A DNA stretch of 46,481 nucleotides from Ophioceras dolichostomum (GCA_003049485.1 PYST01000305.1:1-46481); one strand, 5' to 3'. Positions 31,724 through 43,106 are shown, counted from the first letter of the stretch. Notes: generated from the letters alone by a model not told the origin. A program made the numbers and translations.

Positions 31724-31729
31724 CGATAA
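31724..31729 (+). promoter_or_regulatory. HGATAR site, putative iron GATA-factor element
   Basis: CGATAA fits the HGATAR consensus of the fungal iron repressors SreA/SRE. It lies about 0.85 kb upstream of the siderophore transporter start. A single short match is weak by itself. Confidence 0.25.
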
Positions 31730-32307
31730 AGACGGTGTGTGCACGTTTGCCCCCGTGAAAACCATTCTCATCTCTCCCCTCTATGTTCTCGACCCAAATT
31801 CGATGACATGGGCGCCGATGTCTGATGCGTGCTGCTGGCTTGGGAGGGCTGGTACCGGCATTGGCGTTGGTATTGGCAGACAGGGGCCCAGTTGGCAGGG
31901 TTGGATGCGCCCTCCTTCTTCACCTTCTCCCTGATGATTGAGCTACAATTGTTTGGAGCCAGCCTGCGCAAGTGGTTATTCACCCGACTGCGGAGGACTC
32001 CAATGTTATTGTCCATCTCCCTAACCAGGAGGTAGTCGACTTGATTTGCGCGTAATAAACACAGAACCGTTTCGGGGCGAAAGTCCCTACTCACCTCCTG
32101 CGTCGTCGTTGGCCCGGGCATTTCTCCTGCTAGCGTTAGTCGTCGGAGATGATTCTTCGTTCGACGTACAGATTCCCCGCAGCACCAAACCCCTCTTTCG
32201 CCTGCCTCTTGCCTCTCATAGGCTGACCACTTCCACACTCGTTAATCACCCTGGCCGCCGATGTCGCCCCGAGTCGCTGATGGGAGGGAGAGAATTTTGA
32301 TCAGATC

Positions 32308-32326
32308 ATCTGATAACGAGTGATAA
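32308..32326 (+). promoter_or_regulatory. paired GATA element with extended SreA-type match
   Basis: ATCTGATAA (32308-32316) is a full match to the extended ATCWGATAA motif of iron-repressor GATA factors. A second TGATAA follows at 32321-32326, in the same orientation. It lies about 1.44 kb upstream of the siderophore transporter. Confidence 0.45.
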
Positions 32327-33120
32327 TGCAGGCGGACAGGGATGCCTGCAGGGCGAGAAGCCGCTTGCAGGGATGCAAAATGCTTGGCGCGCTTTCCCAG
32401 CGAAAGAGATTTGCGTGATCAGCCCCATAACAGCTGATGGAGCAACCCGCTCGCCATACGACGTTGTCCAGAATGAGACTGAACGGGGGAAGAAAAGAAA
32501 GTACAAGCTGCAGCAGCTTTTTTTTCTGCAGCGCCGACGCGGGAGCTTTCGTTTCTTGTCCTTCTTGAGCAGGGGCCGGCCAGGAGGAGTAGGCCACCTC
32601 TAGGGTTACTGCCCACAGTCCTTTCCTCGGAGATCCCATCTTGGGGCAAGCTCATCTCATCAGAGATCCCAGCAGTCAGAAGCTGTTACGTACTGTTTAT
32701 GCTGTTTTTGGCGCGCTTGCCAGCAAGTTTGATGTGACGAGACGTGCCTGGTTGGCCTTCAAGTCATGCCAGCTTGCGACCCTTCGACTTGCCTGCTAGA
32801 GTCCCTCTTCTCCCCCGCCTCCCTGCCCGCCCAATTGCTTCGCTGTCCGTCCTCCCGGCATCGACCGGCAGGCCTTGCCCAAGCTCCGACGAACGGCCTT
32901 GACTTTCTGGTGGGTGAAGCTTTATTCGTTTCGAACGAGCGAGGGAGGATGCAAGTCGGTTCAATTCATTCAATTTTCCAATCCTTCTGCAAGGCCGGAT
33001 TCTGTTTCCGGGTGCCGGGATCTTCCGTCGCAGCTTGAGTGCGACTGCCTTGCTTTGCCTAGCCTGCTCTCGTGCCCATCCCAATGAATCCATCCCAACA
33101 CGTTACCTTTCCCTTCTCCT

Positions 33121-33143
33121 GTTATCTTTCCATCTTATCAGAT
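33121..33143 (-). promoter_or_regulatory. second paired GATA element
   Basis: TTATCAGAT (33135-33143) is the reverse complement of ATCTGATAA, and GTTATC (33121-33126) adds a second GATA on the same strand. It lies about 2.3 kb from the transporter start. Confidence 0.35.
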
Positions 33144-35190
33144 CAGGTCCCACATCCAGACTAGCGCAAGGCGCCATTGGACTTGTGCCCCGCGACTGTC
33201 AGGCAACCCTCGCCTGTGCCTCTTTCTTTCTTTATTTTTTTTTTTTTTGCCGTGGCAACTTTTCTCATGGGAGAAGTCTTGGAAGCGCTGAAAAGCCAGT
33301 CTGGCCGGTTACAGCTCCGTTATTCGGTCCTTTCGGCTTCCCCTAACCGGACTGGCGTCGCGGCGCCTGGGCGTGATCCATGTTCCAAACCTCCACCATT
33401 GATGACTGATGACAACCACAAAGAGAGAGCAGCACGCTGCCCAGACAAACGTCGACCAAAACCTAGACCCGCAGAGCTGCATATTTGCCCGCATATCAGT
33501 TCATTGGGAAAAAAAAAGAAAACCTTCTTTGCGAAGCTTGACACAGGTATTGTACCTTGGCTTCCATGGGTTGAGGCAACTGCAGACTTTGGACTAAAAA
33601 TGATCTTACTTGCGGGGAACATTGGACATTGACACTAGTGTAGTGGAAGCTGGCTGGTGATGATGAGGGGCCCCTCCGGTCCCTCTCGTGGTTATGAGTG
33701 GGTAGAGCCAAGACAAGTTCAGTTGATAATTCTCGATGCAGCTGGAGAGGGAGAGCCAGACCACATGTCGTGGAGCAGCCCCCATCATCACCAGGGCCTG
33801 TGCCTAGACTCAAAGGGGCACAAAAGCATACGCAGAGGAATCCTGCGCAGATTGCTTTTGGGGTTGTCAACATGCCATGGGATGGTAATATCCACCACCT
33901 GCTCATTCACCCAGCGCCGAAGAGCAACACAACACAGCGCCAAGACGACATCCCACGCCGAGTCGAAACTAAAATGAATAGGGCACTTTTGAGACCAACT
34001 GTCTTGGTTTCTAATTTCCATCGTCTATCTTCTCTTGATATCAGAGGCGCCCTGGGCTGGGAAGCCTTCGTATCTGCTCACCACTCCTTACTTCTCCTTT
34101 GGTGTCTCTTTTGGATGGTTAGCTAGAATGCTTGTCATCAGGGCCATTGGGTGGCGCTGATATCTGGCTGAATGAGTCACAAGATGGAGGCTGAGAATGC
34201 AGTCGGGAATGGGTACTGGCAACTTCCCGGACGGGAGGGAAAGGAGCGTCAAAACCGGGAACAACTGCTGATGACGCACCCACTGGGTCCCTCGAGGACC
34301 CTGTCTCTTTTTCAGCTATTTGCATGCACCTTGGAGGGTCATGCTTTGTAGGCCGGGTAACCAGAAACGCAATAAGTTTTTATTAGAAGTATTGCAGCGC
34401 CAATGGCCGCGCTGGCTTTGTGCCGGGCGCTCACGGAAGTGATATAGGTAGGGCCGCCCCCTCCATTTGCCAAGATTCCCTGCCGGCGCTGCCGCACCTC
34501 CGAAGTCACAACTGCACGTCGACATCACTCGAGCGTCGCCCGTCGTGTCGTAGCTCGGCTGCTACTCTACGACTAGCCTGGTGACATATTTTCGGACCTT
34601 CAACAAGATTTTTTTGGGAATACTTGCTGGTATGCGAGGCCCAGACTGCCCCTTCAATCGCGAGAGCCTGAGGGGTTACTGAGTTTGACGCATTCCCGAA
34701 AGTTACGTACCTACCCAGGTAGCTATGCACCAAAGCAACGTGTCCCCAGCCACGCCAGACAAGAGACCGTCATGGGCTGCAGCTTTTCCCGTGGCATAAA
34801 TATCGTGCGCATCCAGCAGATAGCACGGGGATAGACTAGCATACAGAGTGCCCCAGACACCAGGCGGTCGTCCTGCGCGGTTCGCGTCGCCACAGCTCCA
34901 TCACTCGCGACGCCGACTATATCCTGTGTCTCCTCGGGCTTCTCGAGGAACGATCTCGTAGCATCTGTGGCCGGAAGTGCTAATGGCAGCCCCTATTCAC
35001 GAAATGACCAAATCGGACTCCTCTTTTTCTACCTACACACCACCTGAGCTGAGGATCTAAGCAGCAGCCGCCACCGCTGTTGACATGACTACCCAATGAA
35101 TAACACTATGGCTAGGTAGATATGATGCTATTAAGACTTCCAGGCGACTACATCTCTGGCATTCCCGTCTATTTTCGCCCCACCAGTCAC

Positions 35191-35757
35191 CTACGTAGGC
35201 CGCCAAGGAATAACACAGTGTTGCTGAACGGCACAATTACATCCATCCCATGCTGATGATCGATGAAGCTGACAGTCCGGGACGCACCCGCCGCCTGGTT
35301 CCGTCAAAAGCCAGTCCATAGGATCTCGCAAGGAACTCTGCGAACAAATCATCACAACCTCCATTTGGTTTCGAGAGTCAGGCTCGAAACTCACGCACGC
35401 TGAGTTGTACCTCGCCGACGGGCGGCTCTCTCTCCAAGTATCAGGCCCCTTACTAGTTACGAACCTATGCCAGGCCAGGTCGGATCGCGTCCCGTGAAAA
35501 GATGTAATCGGGGCTAGCCGTAGAGGCTTTGGGTTGAAAGGCTCGTCGACTGGTCCTGTAATTTTGACCGGCGGCTCGATGGTGGTTGGTGGCATGAGGG
35601 TGGTCGGCGGCGCGACAGGGGACGGCAGCAGCGGGGGATTCATTTGTTGTACCGCAGGTGCCCCTTGCCCTCCCCAGCCTCTTCTGAGAATTGAGGACAT
35701 CACATATGTACTCGGGGGGTTTACCCAGAATTCCAAGGATTGATCTGTGCAAGGCAT
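35191..35757 (-). CDS. hypothetical protein (weak)
   Basis: ATG 35757 has a good context (CACCATGCC) and opens a frame of 188 codons. A possible 57-nt intron (35338-35394, GTGAGT donor, GCAG acceptor) has a length divisible by three and no in-frame stop, so spliced (169 aa) and unspliced forms would both be open. The N-terminal half is Pro/Thr-rich (PPTTLMPPTTIEPP). No signal peptide, membrane helix or known domain is seen. Codon use is not strongly biased. It adjoins a decayed gene and may itself be spurious. Confidence 0.3.
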   Translation of the reverse strand: MPCTDQSLEFWVNPPSTYVMSSILRRGWGGQGAPAVQQMNPPLLPSPVAPPTTLMPPTTIEPPVKITGPVDEPFNPKPLRLAPITSFHGTRSDLAWHRFVTSKGPDTWRESRPSARYNSACVSFEPDSRNQMEVVMICSQSSLRDPMDWLLTEPGGGCVPDCQLHRSSAWDGCNCAVQQHCVIPWRPT

Positions 35758-36239
35758 GGTGAGAGGACTCGGACTGAGTGGGGTAGAACAGGTGGTAGGC
35801 TGGATGGAGAGTTGGGAGTGATGAGCACCCTCGATGTGGATGTGGGTGCGTGTATAGACGATGCCCGGCCTGTGATATTGGCAAGTCATTGTGTGAACAC
35901 TGGGCGCAAGCAACCGCATGGAGATAATGAAATACATTCGAGCCGATGGAGCGGGGCGGCAAGTTCCCCATTGTTTGAGGGGCCGCGGTGCTTCTGTGCC
36001 ATTGTTTTCTGGCCGGGCGCCCACTCCGACCGTTCCTTGGACTCAACAATCGCAATCCCGGCAGTCCTTTGATGCGGTAGCAGTGGCAGGGGTCCAATTC
36101 GTGGCCTCAGCGAACTGTCCTAGTTCGGCTTCGCTAAAGCTAATGCTGATGATGATGATGATGACTACTCCTTTTGACCTACCATTGACAGGGATTGCAG
36201 GCGACTTGCTGCACAATTACGCGTCCCCGGGTTTGAAAA

Positions 36240-37030
36240 CTTACCCAAGAATGGAGACACCATACACCGCTGGATCATCTACGTAACTGTCGCAAACGAA
36301 GGTCTTCCGTCTCGAAGGCGCGTCGAAGCGGCCACAGGAGACGCGCCACGACCCTGCTCGGTTCCATCCCTGATCAATTGCCCGAGATATGCATGTACCA
36401 TCAGTCGGGTCATGTTGAAATAACCAGTATCTCGTCTCCAGTCCCTAGTTAACCCACTTACGTTGTCATAAATCCCGAACCCTTCATACTGAGGCCTCCC
36501 CGGACTCTCTCCTCTTTCACCAGGCTCCAGCCTCCGGGGTAGTTCTGCCCCAGCCCCTGGCCACGGTACGAAGGCAGGACGTGTGAGACATCGACGACGA
36601 CATTCGTTCGGCCGGCACTGTGGGCAGCAGGGAAAGCGTACTTGTACAGTTCGGCTTATCTCATCCCACCCAACTCGACGTCGACGCCTGAAGTAAGAAA
36701 GCCGCGGTAGTGACCGACTTTGGTAACCGGCGGGCTGGCTCGTGTAGTGCGCATGCCTTGCAGTAGGTTCGAGGTGTTGCCCACGATGAGCATCTGTGAC
36801 ACGACGACATACTTGAGCGCTCCGCTAGTGCCAGACTCGCGCATCATGGTAAAGCCGGTAAAGCCGCCAGTGGGTTGACAGCCAGAGTGGCTGTCCGACC
36901 CGGGCTTCAGGTCGGGCCCCGGCTTCACCATCCTCAGTGGCCATGACACACCGGGGGAGGTGTTCCCCAGGCTTGCCCAATGAAACGGAAGGAATGCCGA
37001 CAGCGCCATGTGACGACCGGCAAATTTCAC
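36240..37030 (-). pseudogene. broken GH92 alpha-mannosidase (N-terminal part)
   Basis: The frame from about 37030 encodes NTSPGVSWPLRMVKPGPDL, the GH92 entry motif, then QPTGGFTGFTMMRESGTSGA and VGHYRGFLTSGVDVELGG. A TAA near 36658 interrupts it. The same frame continues with AELYKYAFPAAHSAGRTNVV and LPSYRGQGLGQNYPGGWSLV, then shifts so that YEGFGIYDN precedes a GTAAGT donor near 36465. The next exon (GWNRAGSWRVSCGRFDAP, SYVDDPAVYGVSILG) follows a GATCAG acceptor and ends at another GTAAGT near 36254. Later exons with the catalytic part were not found. Intact GH92 enzymes of about 750-800 aa are calcium-dependent exo-alpha-mannosidases. The stop, frameshift and missing C-terminus indicate a pseudogene. 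Confidence 0.7.
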
Positions 37031-37656
37031 TTCAAGCTCTCTGCCGGGCCTTGAGGGGCGCAGCAGAGGATGTGAGCTTTAGTAGTGTTTACTCACAGGG
37101 CTGAGCGGCTATTAGCTTAGTTGCAGAACGACTTCCCTCCCCTTCTCTGGCAGCTACCTGAAGCGATTTGCCACTAATACACGAGGGGAGGACAGTCACC
37201 CGTTTATTCGCGAACAGAGGCAGCCCATCTTGTCTTTAGGCAAATCTGAAGCCCTATAGCGTGTTGTGCTTTTGGAGTGGCTGCCTCCTGGTCACCGAGG
37301 GATTGTAGCGGAAGGTCCTGAATGCAAGAGGGTGGGCAGGACCGGACTGCGGAAATTCTATAATGGAAACTTGTGTGCAGGAGTGCCGCCCCATATCGAG
37401 AGATTTGTGTAGGGTGACTTTCGTGGAAGGCGTCTTGAGCTTGGGCACACCTGTGTCAGCCTTCATCGCTTTATGCGAAGGAATTTCGACAACCCATTTA
37501 TGTCCCCATGAGCTCAGTCTATGTCTGGGACGGTTACATGTCCCACGTACTTTTCTGTCATTAATATTTGCATCGAATAGTAGTAGTAGTACATCACCGA
37601 AACACTATCCAACCTAGCCCCCTAGCTTCCCCCGAAAGTTCCCCGAAGCCCCCTAT
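37031..37656. other. intergenic
   Basis: No gene is seen between the GH92 relic and the apple-like membrane protein gene. Confidence 0.5.
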
Positions 37657-38768
37657 TCACGTATTCACCAAAGCGGCACTCTCCGCATCACCCCGAAACA
37701 CAACCCCATCTGTGACGTTCGTCTTGGGATAGCAGTAGCTCACGCCCAGCCCCTGGAGCCCGTCGCCAAACACCCACGTCACGCCCATGCATTTCCCTAT
37801 GGCTGAGCTCGGGTACAGGTTCAGCTGGGCGCATAGGTGCAGGCAGTCCAGCATCGACACGACGGGGAACCGCCCCAGGTCGTTCCCCCTGTAGTCGATG
37901 CTGCAGGCGCGCTCAAAGGTAAGACCTGTGTTGGGCACGATGTAGCGGGTGAGGTTTTGGGTCCGGGGACAGTCGACTATGGGCGTGCCTAGTCTTGTGC
38001 CGGACGCGATGGAGGTCGTGGCGAAGCAGACTGCTGAGGGGGAGACTGTGCCGGTGGCTATTGGGACGGAGGAGCTGTGATGAGCGAGGAAGAATGTTAG
38101 GATGATTGGTTTGCCATATGGTGGGTTGGTTTGGCTTGTTTTGGCCTCCATCGTGGTCTGGAAAAGTGATGAGATTGAGACACTCACGTAGCTGTTCCTG
38201 ATGATTCCCCGCTCGCGGCCGTCGCACCACTCGCGCATGTGGAGGAGGAAGAGGAGTTGTTCCTGTCCCTGCTGACCAGGACACCGACGAGGATAAGACC
38301 GATTGCGAATGCGATGTTGCTGAGCGTCAAGAAAAAAGTCGTTCTCCTCAAGCCCAGGATCCTCGCGTCGCGCCCTCCCCCTGATGTTGATGTGCCGGTT
38401 GGCGGTAATGAAGGCGGTTTCGCCGAGTCGTCATACCCGAGGCTGCGGGCTGCTCCATACTGGGCTTCGTAGGGGTCAAGATCTGGATGAATCTGACCGG
38501 CGCCGGCCGACAGGGCAGCCACGCCGGCGCCAGCGGTTGTTGTGATGGCGGGTTGGGCGGTCGCTGCTGAGAACGGCGAGATCACCGAGTATTGCGATTG
38601 CGAGACGGTCGGTGTCGAGCCTAACTTCTCGGCCACTAATGGCGCGGGCTGGTAGCCGGGCTCTACTGGGTGCAGCCCCATCTCATCGGTCGCCATTTGT
38701 AGGCCTTCGTAGTTGGACGCCCGATAGCCTTCGTCGGTCGCCTGGAGTATCGGTCTTTGCTGGATCAT
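37657..38768 (-). CDS. single-pass membrane protein with apple/PAN-like ectodomain
   Basis: Exons 38188-38768 and 37657-38074 (113-nt intron, GTGAGT donor, CACAG acceptor, phase 2) give 332 aa. The N-terminal 140 residues are hydrophilic and presumably cytoplasmic (YRASNYEGLQ near 15-24, Ala/Ser/Thr-rich middle). After RR comes a transmembrane helix (about 143-166, FFLTLSNIAFAIGLILVGVLV), a Ser-rich linker and an ectodomain with spaced cysteines (VDCPRTQNLTRYIVP, FERACSIDYRGNDLG, SMLDCLHLCAQLN, GKCMGVTW, VSYCYPKTN). The pattern resembles fungal apple/PAN-like domains, which bind proteins or glycans. The topology would be type II. Precise function is unknown. Confidence 0.78.
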
Positions 38769-41466
38769 GGCGATCGCGCCAGGCTGGTCGGTAGGTTGGA
38801 TGCGCCCCGGATAAGAAATGCCCAGTGTCGAGTTTCGAAAGAGCCGGTCGATCTACGGCGTTCACAAATCCGGCGAGAGTCCAGCGAAGGATATTCCGTG
38901 GGCGACTCGCTCGGTCGACACCTCGTGAAAGCGCGACAGTTGGGAAAATAGCTACGACGTAGATGGGAGGTTCGGAAAGGAGGAAGCGAGAAGGATCAGG
39001 CGGTGGTGTTGTCTCCCACAATCTTTGTCAATCAGCAATCCTCCTTGCTTGCTTCTCTATCGTGCCTCGACCCCGCGCACATCTCTCCGGACCCTTTCTT
39101 CCTCCTTCCCCCTTCATCAACCCTCGCTTGGCGAGAGAGGCACATTCTCGATGCTACGCAAAAACGAGCGTCAGTAGATGGACGAAGCTCCAGTTGACCA
39201 GGCTTTGCGCCGAAGGATTCGGTCTTCCGCCCGCTGTGCCGCACTCTGATGGGGCCGCTGGGCCGCTTGTAAATCAGCACCAAACTATTTGCGGTAGCGC
39301 CCCAATCAACCACGGCGGCGCTGCCAATCAGGCCTGCTGGCCGTGTGGATAGCAAAAGATTCAACAAAGCAACGATTGACGGTGGATTTCTGGCGGCTAT
39401 CAACAGTTGAACTATTGATGGCTGCAGCTACAGAGCGCAGAGTTGGGGGTGGCCGGTACCGGTGGCGATGGAATTGATCTCTTGGTTCAGTGTTGGGGCC
39501 CCTGAGTCAATTGGGAGATGCGCTGTGTTCACGCGGGCCGCGCCTGTATGACAAACCGGGCGGTGGATTGATGGCGAGAAATCGCGGTGAGCTCGCTTGG
39601 TCTCTCTCTCACCATTCTTCGCATCTTACATGGTGTGAACGAAACCGAGCAACCGAGGAACGGAAGAAAAGCGAGTTTGTGGTCGAATCCAATCACCAAT
39701 CACCAATCGCTAATGATGACTGACGCTAAGTTTCGAATTCTCCGGCGCTCTCAACATTAACAACGCTGCTTATCAACACCCTGGCCGCGCTCTAATCAGG
39801 CAATCAGCAATGTTTGGCCCCTGAATAGAATCCACTGAAGCGAGCGGGGAATGCGTGCGTGCCGTGCCGTAACTCGACTCGCTTCAGCAATTCTCAACAC
39901 AGCCCCGATGGCATTTTTCTCTTGTGCAGGTGAGGAGCCGATTGATATGGGAAAACCGAGCGGGACCCGCCGACGGGGTCCAAATCCTTCGCTTCTCGGC
40001 CAAGGATAAACACTCTGGATGCTTCACTCGTCGCTTGTTTCTGGGCTGTTTGGACTTCCAGGTTGTCACCATACTGTTAAAATCACGGCATATTCCTACA
40101 CAGATTGATTTACATATCACGGCGGCGGCAACAGAGGCCTATTCACTCGAATCATCACTAGTGCCTACCTGTGCGCTTTTGGTCCTGTTGTACGGTGTAG
40201 CACTCACTTCAGCACCCAAAGCTTAACTTGAAGCACCAGACGCGCACTGATAACTCGACGCGGCCGCTAAGTATTTCCTGCGCTGGCAGACATGCGTGTG
40301 ACTGATGGTGAGCAGGTACTGCGTAGTGATGGGCATCACCGAATCGAGTAGAGCAGCTTTCGCCCCGTGACCAAAGGATCCTCCCTCCCCGAGACACCAG
40401 ACAGACAACTCGCTCTGCGGGGCTCTCTGGGGACACTAGTCCCTGCAACTGGCATTTCACTATCTATACGCAGCTGTGAGATACCTGATCACCACGGACT
40501 GATCGCCTGGTCAGTGAGATCGTGCGGCCTACGACGTGGGGTTGGCCCGGGCGTTATGTCAAGTCGACGACAAGCGGCCGTGGGAGGGAATCGGTGACTG
40601 GGATACATTTCCTAACAGGTGAGCGGCGAGTGGCAATGGGACAAATTGTTTGCCTCGTCGAGTTCCAGGCACAGCAGCAACCGGGGACCGAGGCCGAGTG
40701 ACTTGCGCGCTACATTCCCTGGCGTCCTCCCCCCTCCCCTGTGATGGAGCAGAGGGCCATTGAAGTCTAAAGCCGGAGAGCAGGTTACCATGTTATCGTG
40801 TCTTGTGGACTCTCTAGTGTCTAGAGTTAGCCGACTGATCGACCACCACCGTATTTGGGGTCCGACTTTGCGGCAGCCCAGTCCTATAAATGAGACCGCT
40901 GGCCCCATCTCGTGCTCCCTGGCTGGACCTCTCCGGCTGCGGTTCGCAACGACAGCTTCTCCCTTAGCATTTTCCTGCTGCTTCGCCAACTACCAACAGT
41001 CATTTCAAGCCGAGTATACGCAGCTGCCTTCAACGACACCGACGCGCCCAACGCGCCCAAAGCGTGGTACTTACAGTAATTCGTTTGAACGACAAGCGGA
41101 CGAGTGCGTGGAGCACTGCGTTGTTTCTCGCAAACCGAACCAGAATGGCTTTTACGAATCCTTCACATGAAAGTCTCGACGCGAAGCGAAGACCGGGCAA
41201 AACCTCTCTCGGGAGACGGCCCTCGTAGGAGGGGACCCCTACCGAAGCGCATGCACAGAGGCGTCTCCCGCCCTCGTCAAACCGGACCGATCAACACAGG
41301 CATCGCTGTACTACCAGCACTTCACACTGCGCTCTCTCAAGAGTATCTGCGCTGACGTCTAGCGCCATCAGCTCCCTGCCGCCTTAGGTGCTCGGGTGTT
41401 CAACTGCTATCTATCAGCCGTGAAGGCCATGATTAAGAATGACATCGCACACTGCGCCATTCGCCA
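38769..41466. other. gene-free stretch
   Basis: About 2.7 kb with only short unsupported open frames on both strands. It includes a CAATCAC-repeat near 39690-39706. Nothing else was recognised. Confidence 0.45.
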
Positions 41467-42222
41467 ATGTCGTGGGCTGGCAGAGGCCACTTTCCGGACT
41501 TCCATCTCGGCAACTTCGGCACAGCCATCGAAACAGCCCCCGACGAGCTGGCGGTTCGTATTCCCCTGGTGCAGGGAGACATGGCTGCAGTCGGCACGAC
41601 AATGGAGTGGCTCTATCACGGGAGCGCCGGACACATTGAAGACGGCGACAAAGACGGCAGCAAAGACGGCGGCGATCCGGTTCTGAAGTGGGGGAACAAA
41701 TTGCGGGCTGAGTGGACTGGACTCACCGAGGCGGTCAAGGGAAACGTGGAGAGCTGCCTAGACTTCCTAGTCTTGATCAACGAGTCCGCGCGGCGGGTTC
41801 GAGCCATGGAAGAGCACTTTCAACGCGAGGACGGCCCTAGGCCGGAGGACCCGAAGCTGTCCGCGGCCGTAGGCGCCCTTGACCGCTCGGCGGGCGCTCC
41901 TCCCTGGCCGAAACTGTGGACGAGCCGGGATCAACTTCAGCTCGACGTGCGACGCGCCGTGGGTGAACGCCAGAAAGGCGTCGGGAGCTACTACATCATC
42001 CCAGTGGACGCTGCTGATCATGATGGTAGGATTATTCGCCTGGACTGGAAGGACGCGACCGAAGTACCATTTTCACACAAGATTACACCACAACAGGTTA
42101 ACGCAAGATTGCACCACGACAGGTTAACGCAAGATCGCACCACGACAGGCGGCCACCACGGCGGGATGACTGTTGGGGAGTCGACGAGAAGACGAAAAAA
42201 TACTTGGTACCTACCTGCCTAG
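41467..42222 (+). CDS. hypothetical protein with GC3-rich codons
   Basis: ATG 41467 opens 251 codons with strong third-position C/G bias through about residue 195, which argues for real coding. The protein is soluble and charged, with an Asp/Lys/Gly-rich repeat (DGDKDGSKDGGD), a probable helical region (LTEAVKGNVESCLDFLVLINESARRVRAMEEHF) that is reported here only in part by its ends, and a GVGSYYIIPVDAADHDGR stretch. The last 50 codons run into a 26-bp minisatellite and an AGGTACC cluster and may not be native. An upstream exon is possible. No family was recognised. Confidence 0.5.
   Translation: MSWAGRGHFPDFHLGNFGTAIETAPDELAVRIPLVQGDMAAVGTTMEWLYHGSAGHIEDGDKDGSKDGGDPVLKWGNKLRAEWTGLTEAVKGNVESCLDFLVLINESARRVRAMEEHFQREDGPRPEDPKLSAAVGALDRSAGAPPWPKLWTSRDQLQLDVRRAVGERQKGVGSYYIIPVDAADHDGRIIRLDWKDATEVPFSHKITPQQVNARLHHDRLTQDRTTTGGHHGGMTVGESTRRRKNTWYLPA
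42082..42150 (+). repeat. 26-bp minisatellite, about 2.7 copies
   Basis: Units start at 42082, 42108 and 42134 and share CACCACRACAGGTTAACGCA with few differences. Because 26 is not a multiple of three, the repeat shifts phase each unit, suggesting that it is not a coding repeat of the overlapping ORF. Confidence 0.8.
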
Positions 42223-42262
42223 GTAAGTAGGTAGGTACCTAGGTAGTAGGTACGTAGGTAGT
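42206..42262. repeat. dense AGGTACCT/CCTAGGTA cluster
   Basis: A run of overlapping GGTACC, CCTAGG and GTAGGTA words lies at the stop codon of the preceding ORF, the densest such cluster in the window. Confidence 0.7.
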
Positions 42263-43106
42263 TTATCAAACATACTATATCACAATACCTGCACGCTTTG
42301 ATGTCATCAATTTAAACTACACAGTGAGGCTTAAGTCAACTTTCAAACAGGTACCTAGGCACACAGGTGAGAAGGTAGTGATTATCTTATCAAGCATTGT
42401 CCTCCTGGCAAACCAGGCATCCAGATCTTGATCCCGTGGCACATATATCAACGCGAATAGAAGGAGAAGAGATCAATTGAAACATCGAGGAGCTGTACTC
42501 CATACATGACAGTTTTTCGGAGCGCAGTAGCCCTATGAGAGGTCGTTGCAGAGCGGGCTCCACAGTAAACGCCGACCTCGTGAGGCCGCTCACTCGATAA
42601 ATCGCCGAGGAAAACAGAAAAACCCAGCCGCCAAGCAACGTGTGGGACCAGACGGGAACGAACCTCCTCAGAGCGACCGGTTCAGTGGTATGCACGTCCT
42701 GGACCCCACTCAGATACGCAATGCGATGCCGCCTGTCTCCTCTGCCTGCGGCTTATGTGCTCGGTCGAAACAAACAGGGTGCGGTTGTACGAGAGGCGAG
42801 AATTAGAACTATCAGTCTGTCAAATTGAGGGCATCGCCAAGTGCCAACCTACCTTAGCGGCAACGGCGTGGCCGTGCGGCTGAGTGGCTTCTCGAAGGTC
42901 AGTCTTGGGGCTTTTGGTGTGGGTGGCATCAATAAAACGACGACGTTCCTCTCTCGGAGGTGGATGTTGGCCTTTGTTCATGATCAGCCATCCATCACTC
43001 TCGGGTATTTGTATTTCTACAAGGAAAACACCAATCGCCCCTCGTTCTTATCGGGGACTTCGTCTGTCTTAGCTACCGCCGCGAAACCCGCTCCACATCG
43101 CAAAAA
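42263..43106. other. intergenic
   Basis: No gene is supported; it should contain the promoter of the secreted protein gene at 43107. Confidence 0.45.

Larger units (their letters stand above)
30871..35190. other. long gene-free stretch upstream of the siderophore transporter
   Basis: About 4.3 kb without a supported gene. Open frames are short, have no recognisable domains and no consistent splice structure. Paired GATA motifs occur at 31724, 32308-32326 and 33121-33143. A T14 run occurs at 33235-33248. It could be a long regulatory region, hold noncoding transcripts, or hide a gene beyond recognition. Confidence 0.5.

Noticed and set aside
33177..33632. Plus-strand ORF of 151 codons with a hydrophobic start
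   Set aside because: The hydrophobic part comes from a poly-T tract and the rest has no motif or codon bias.
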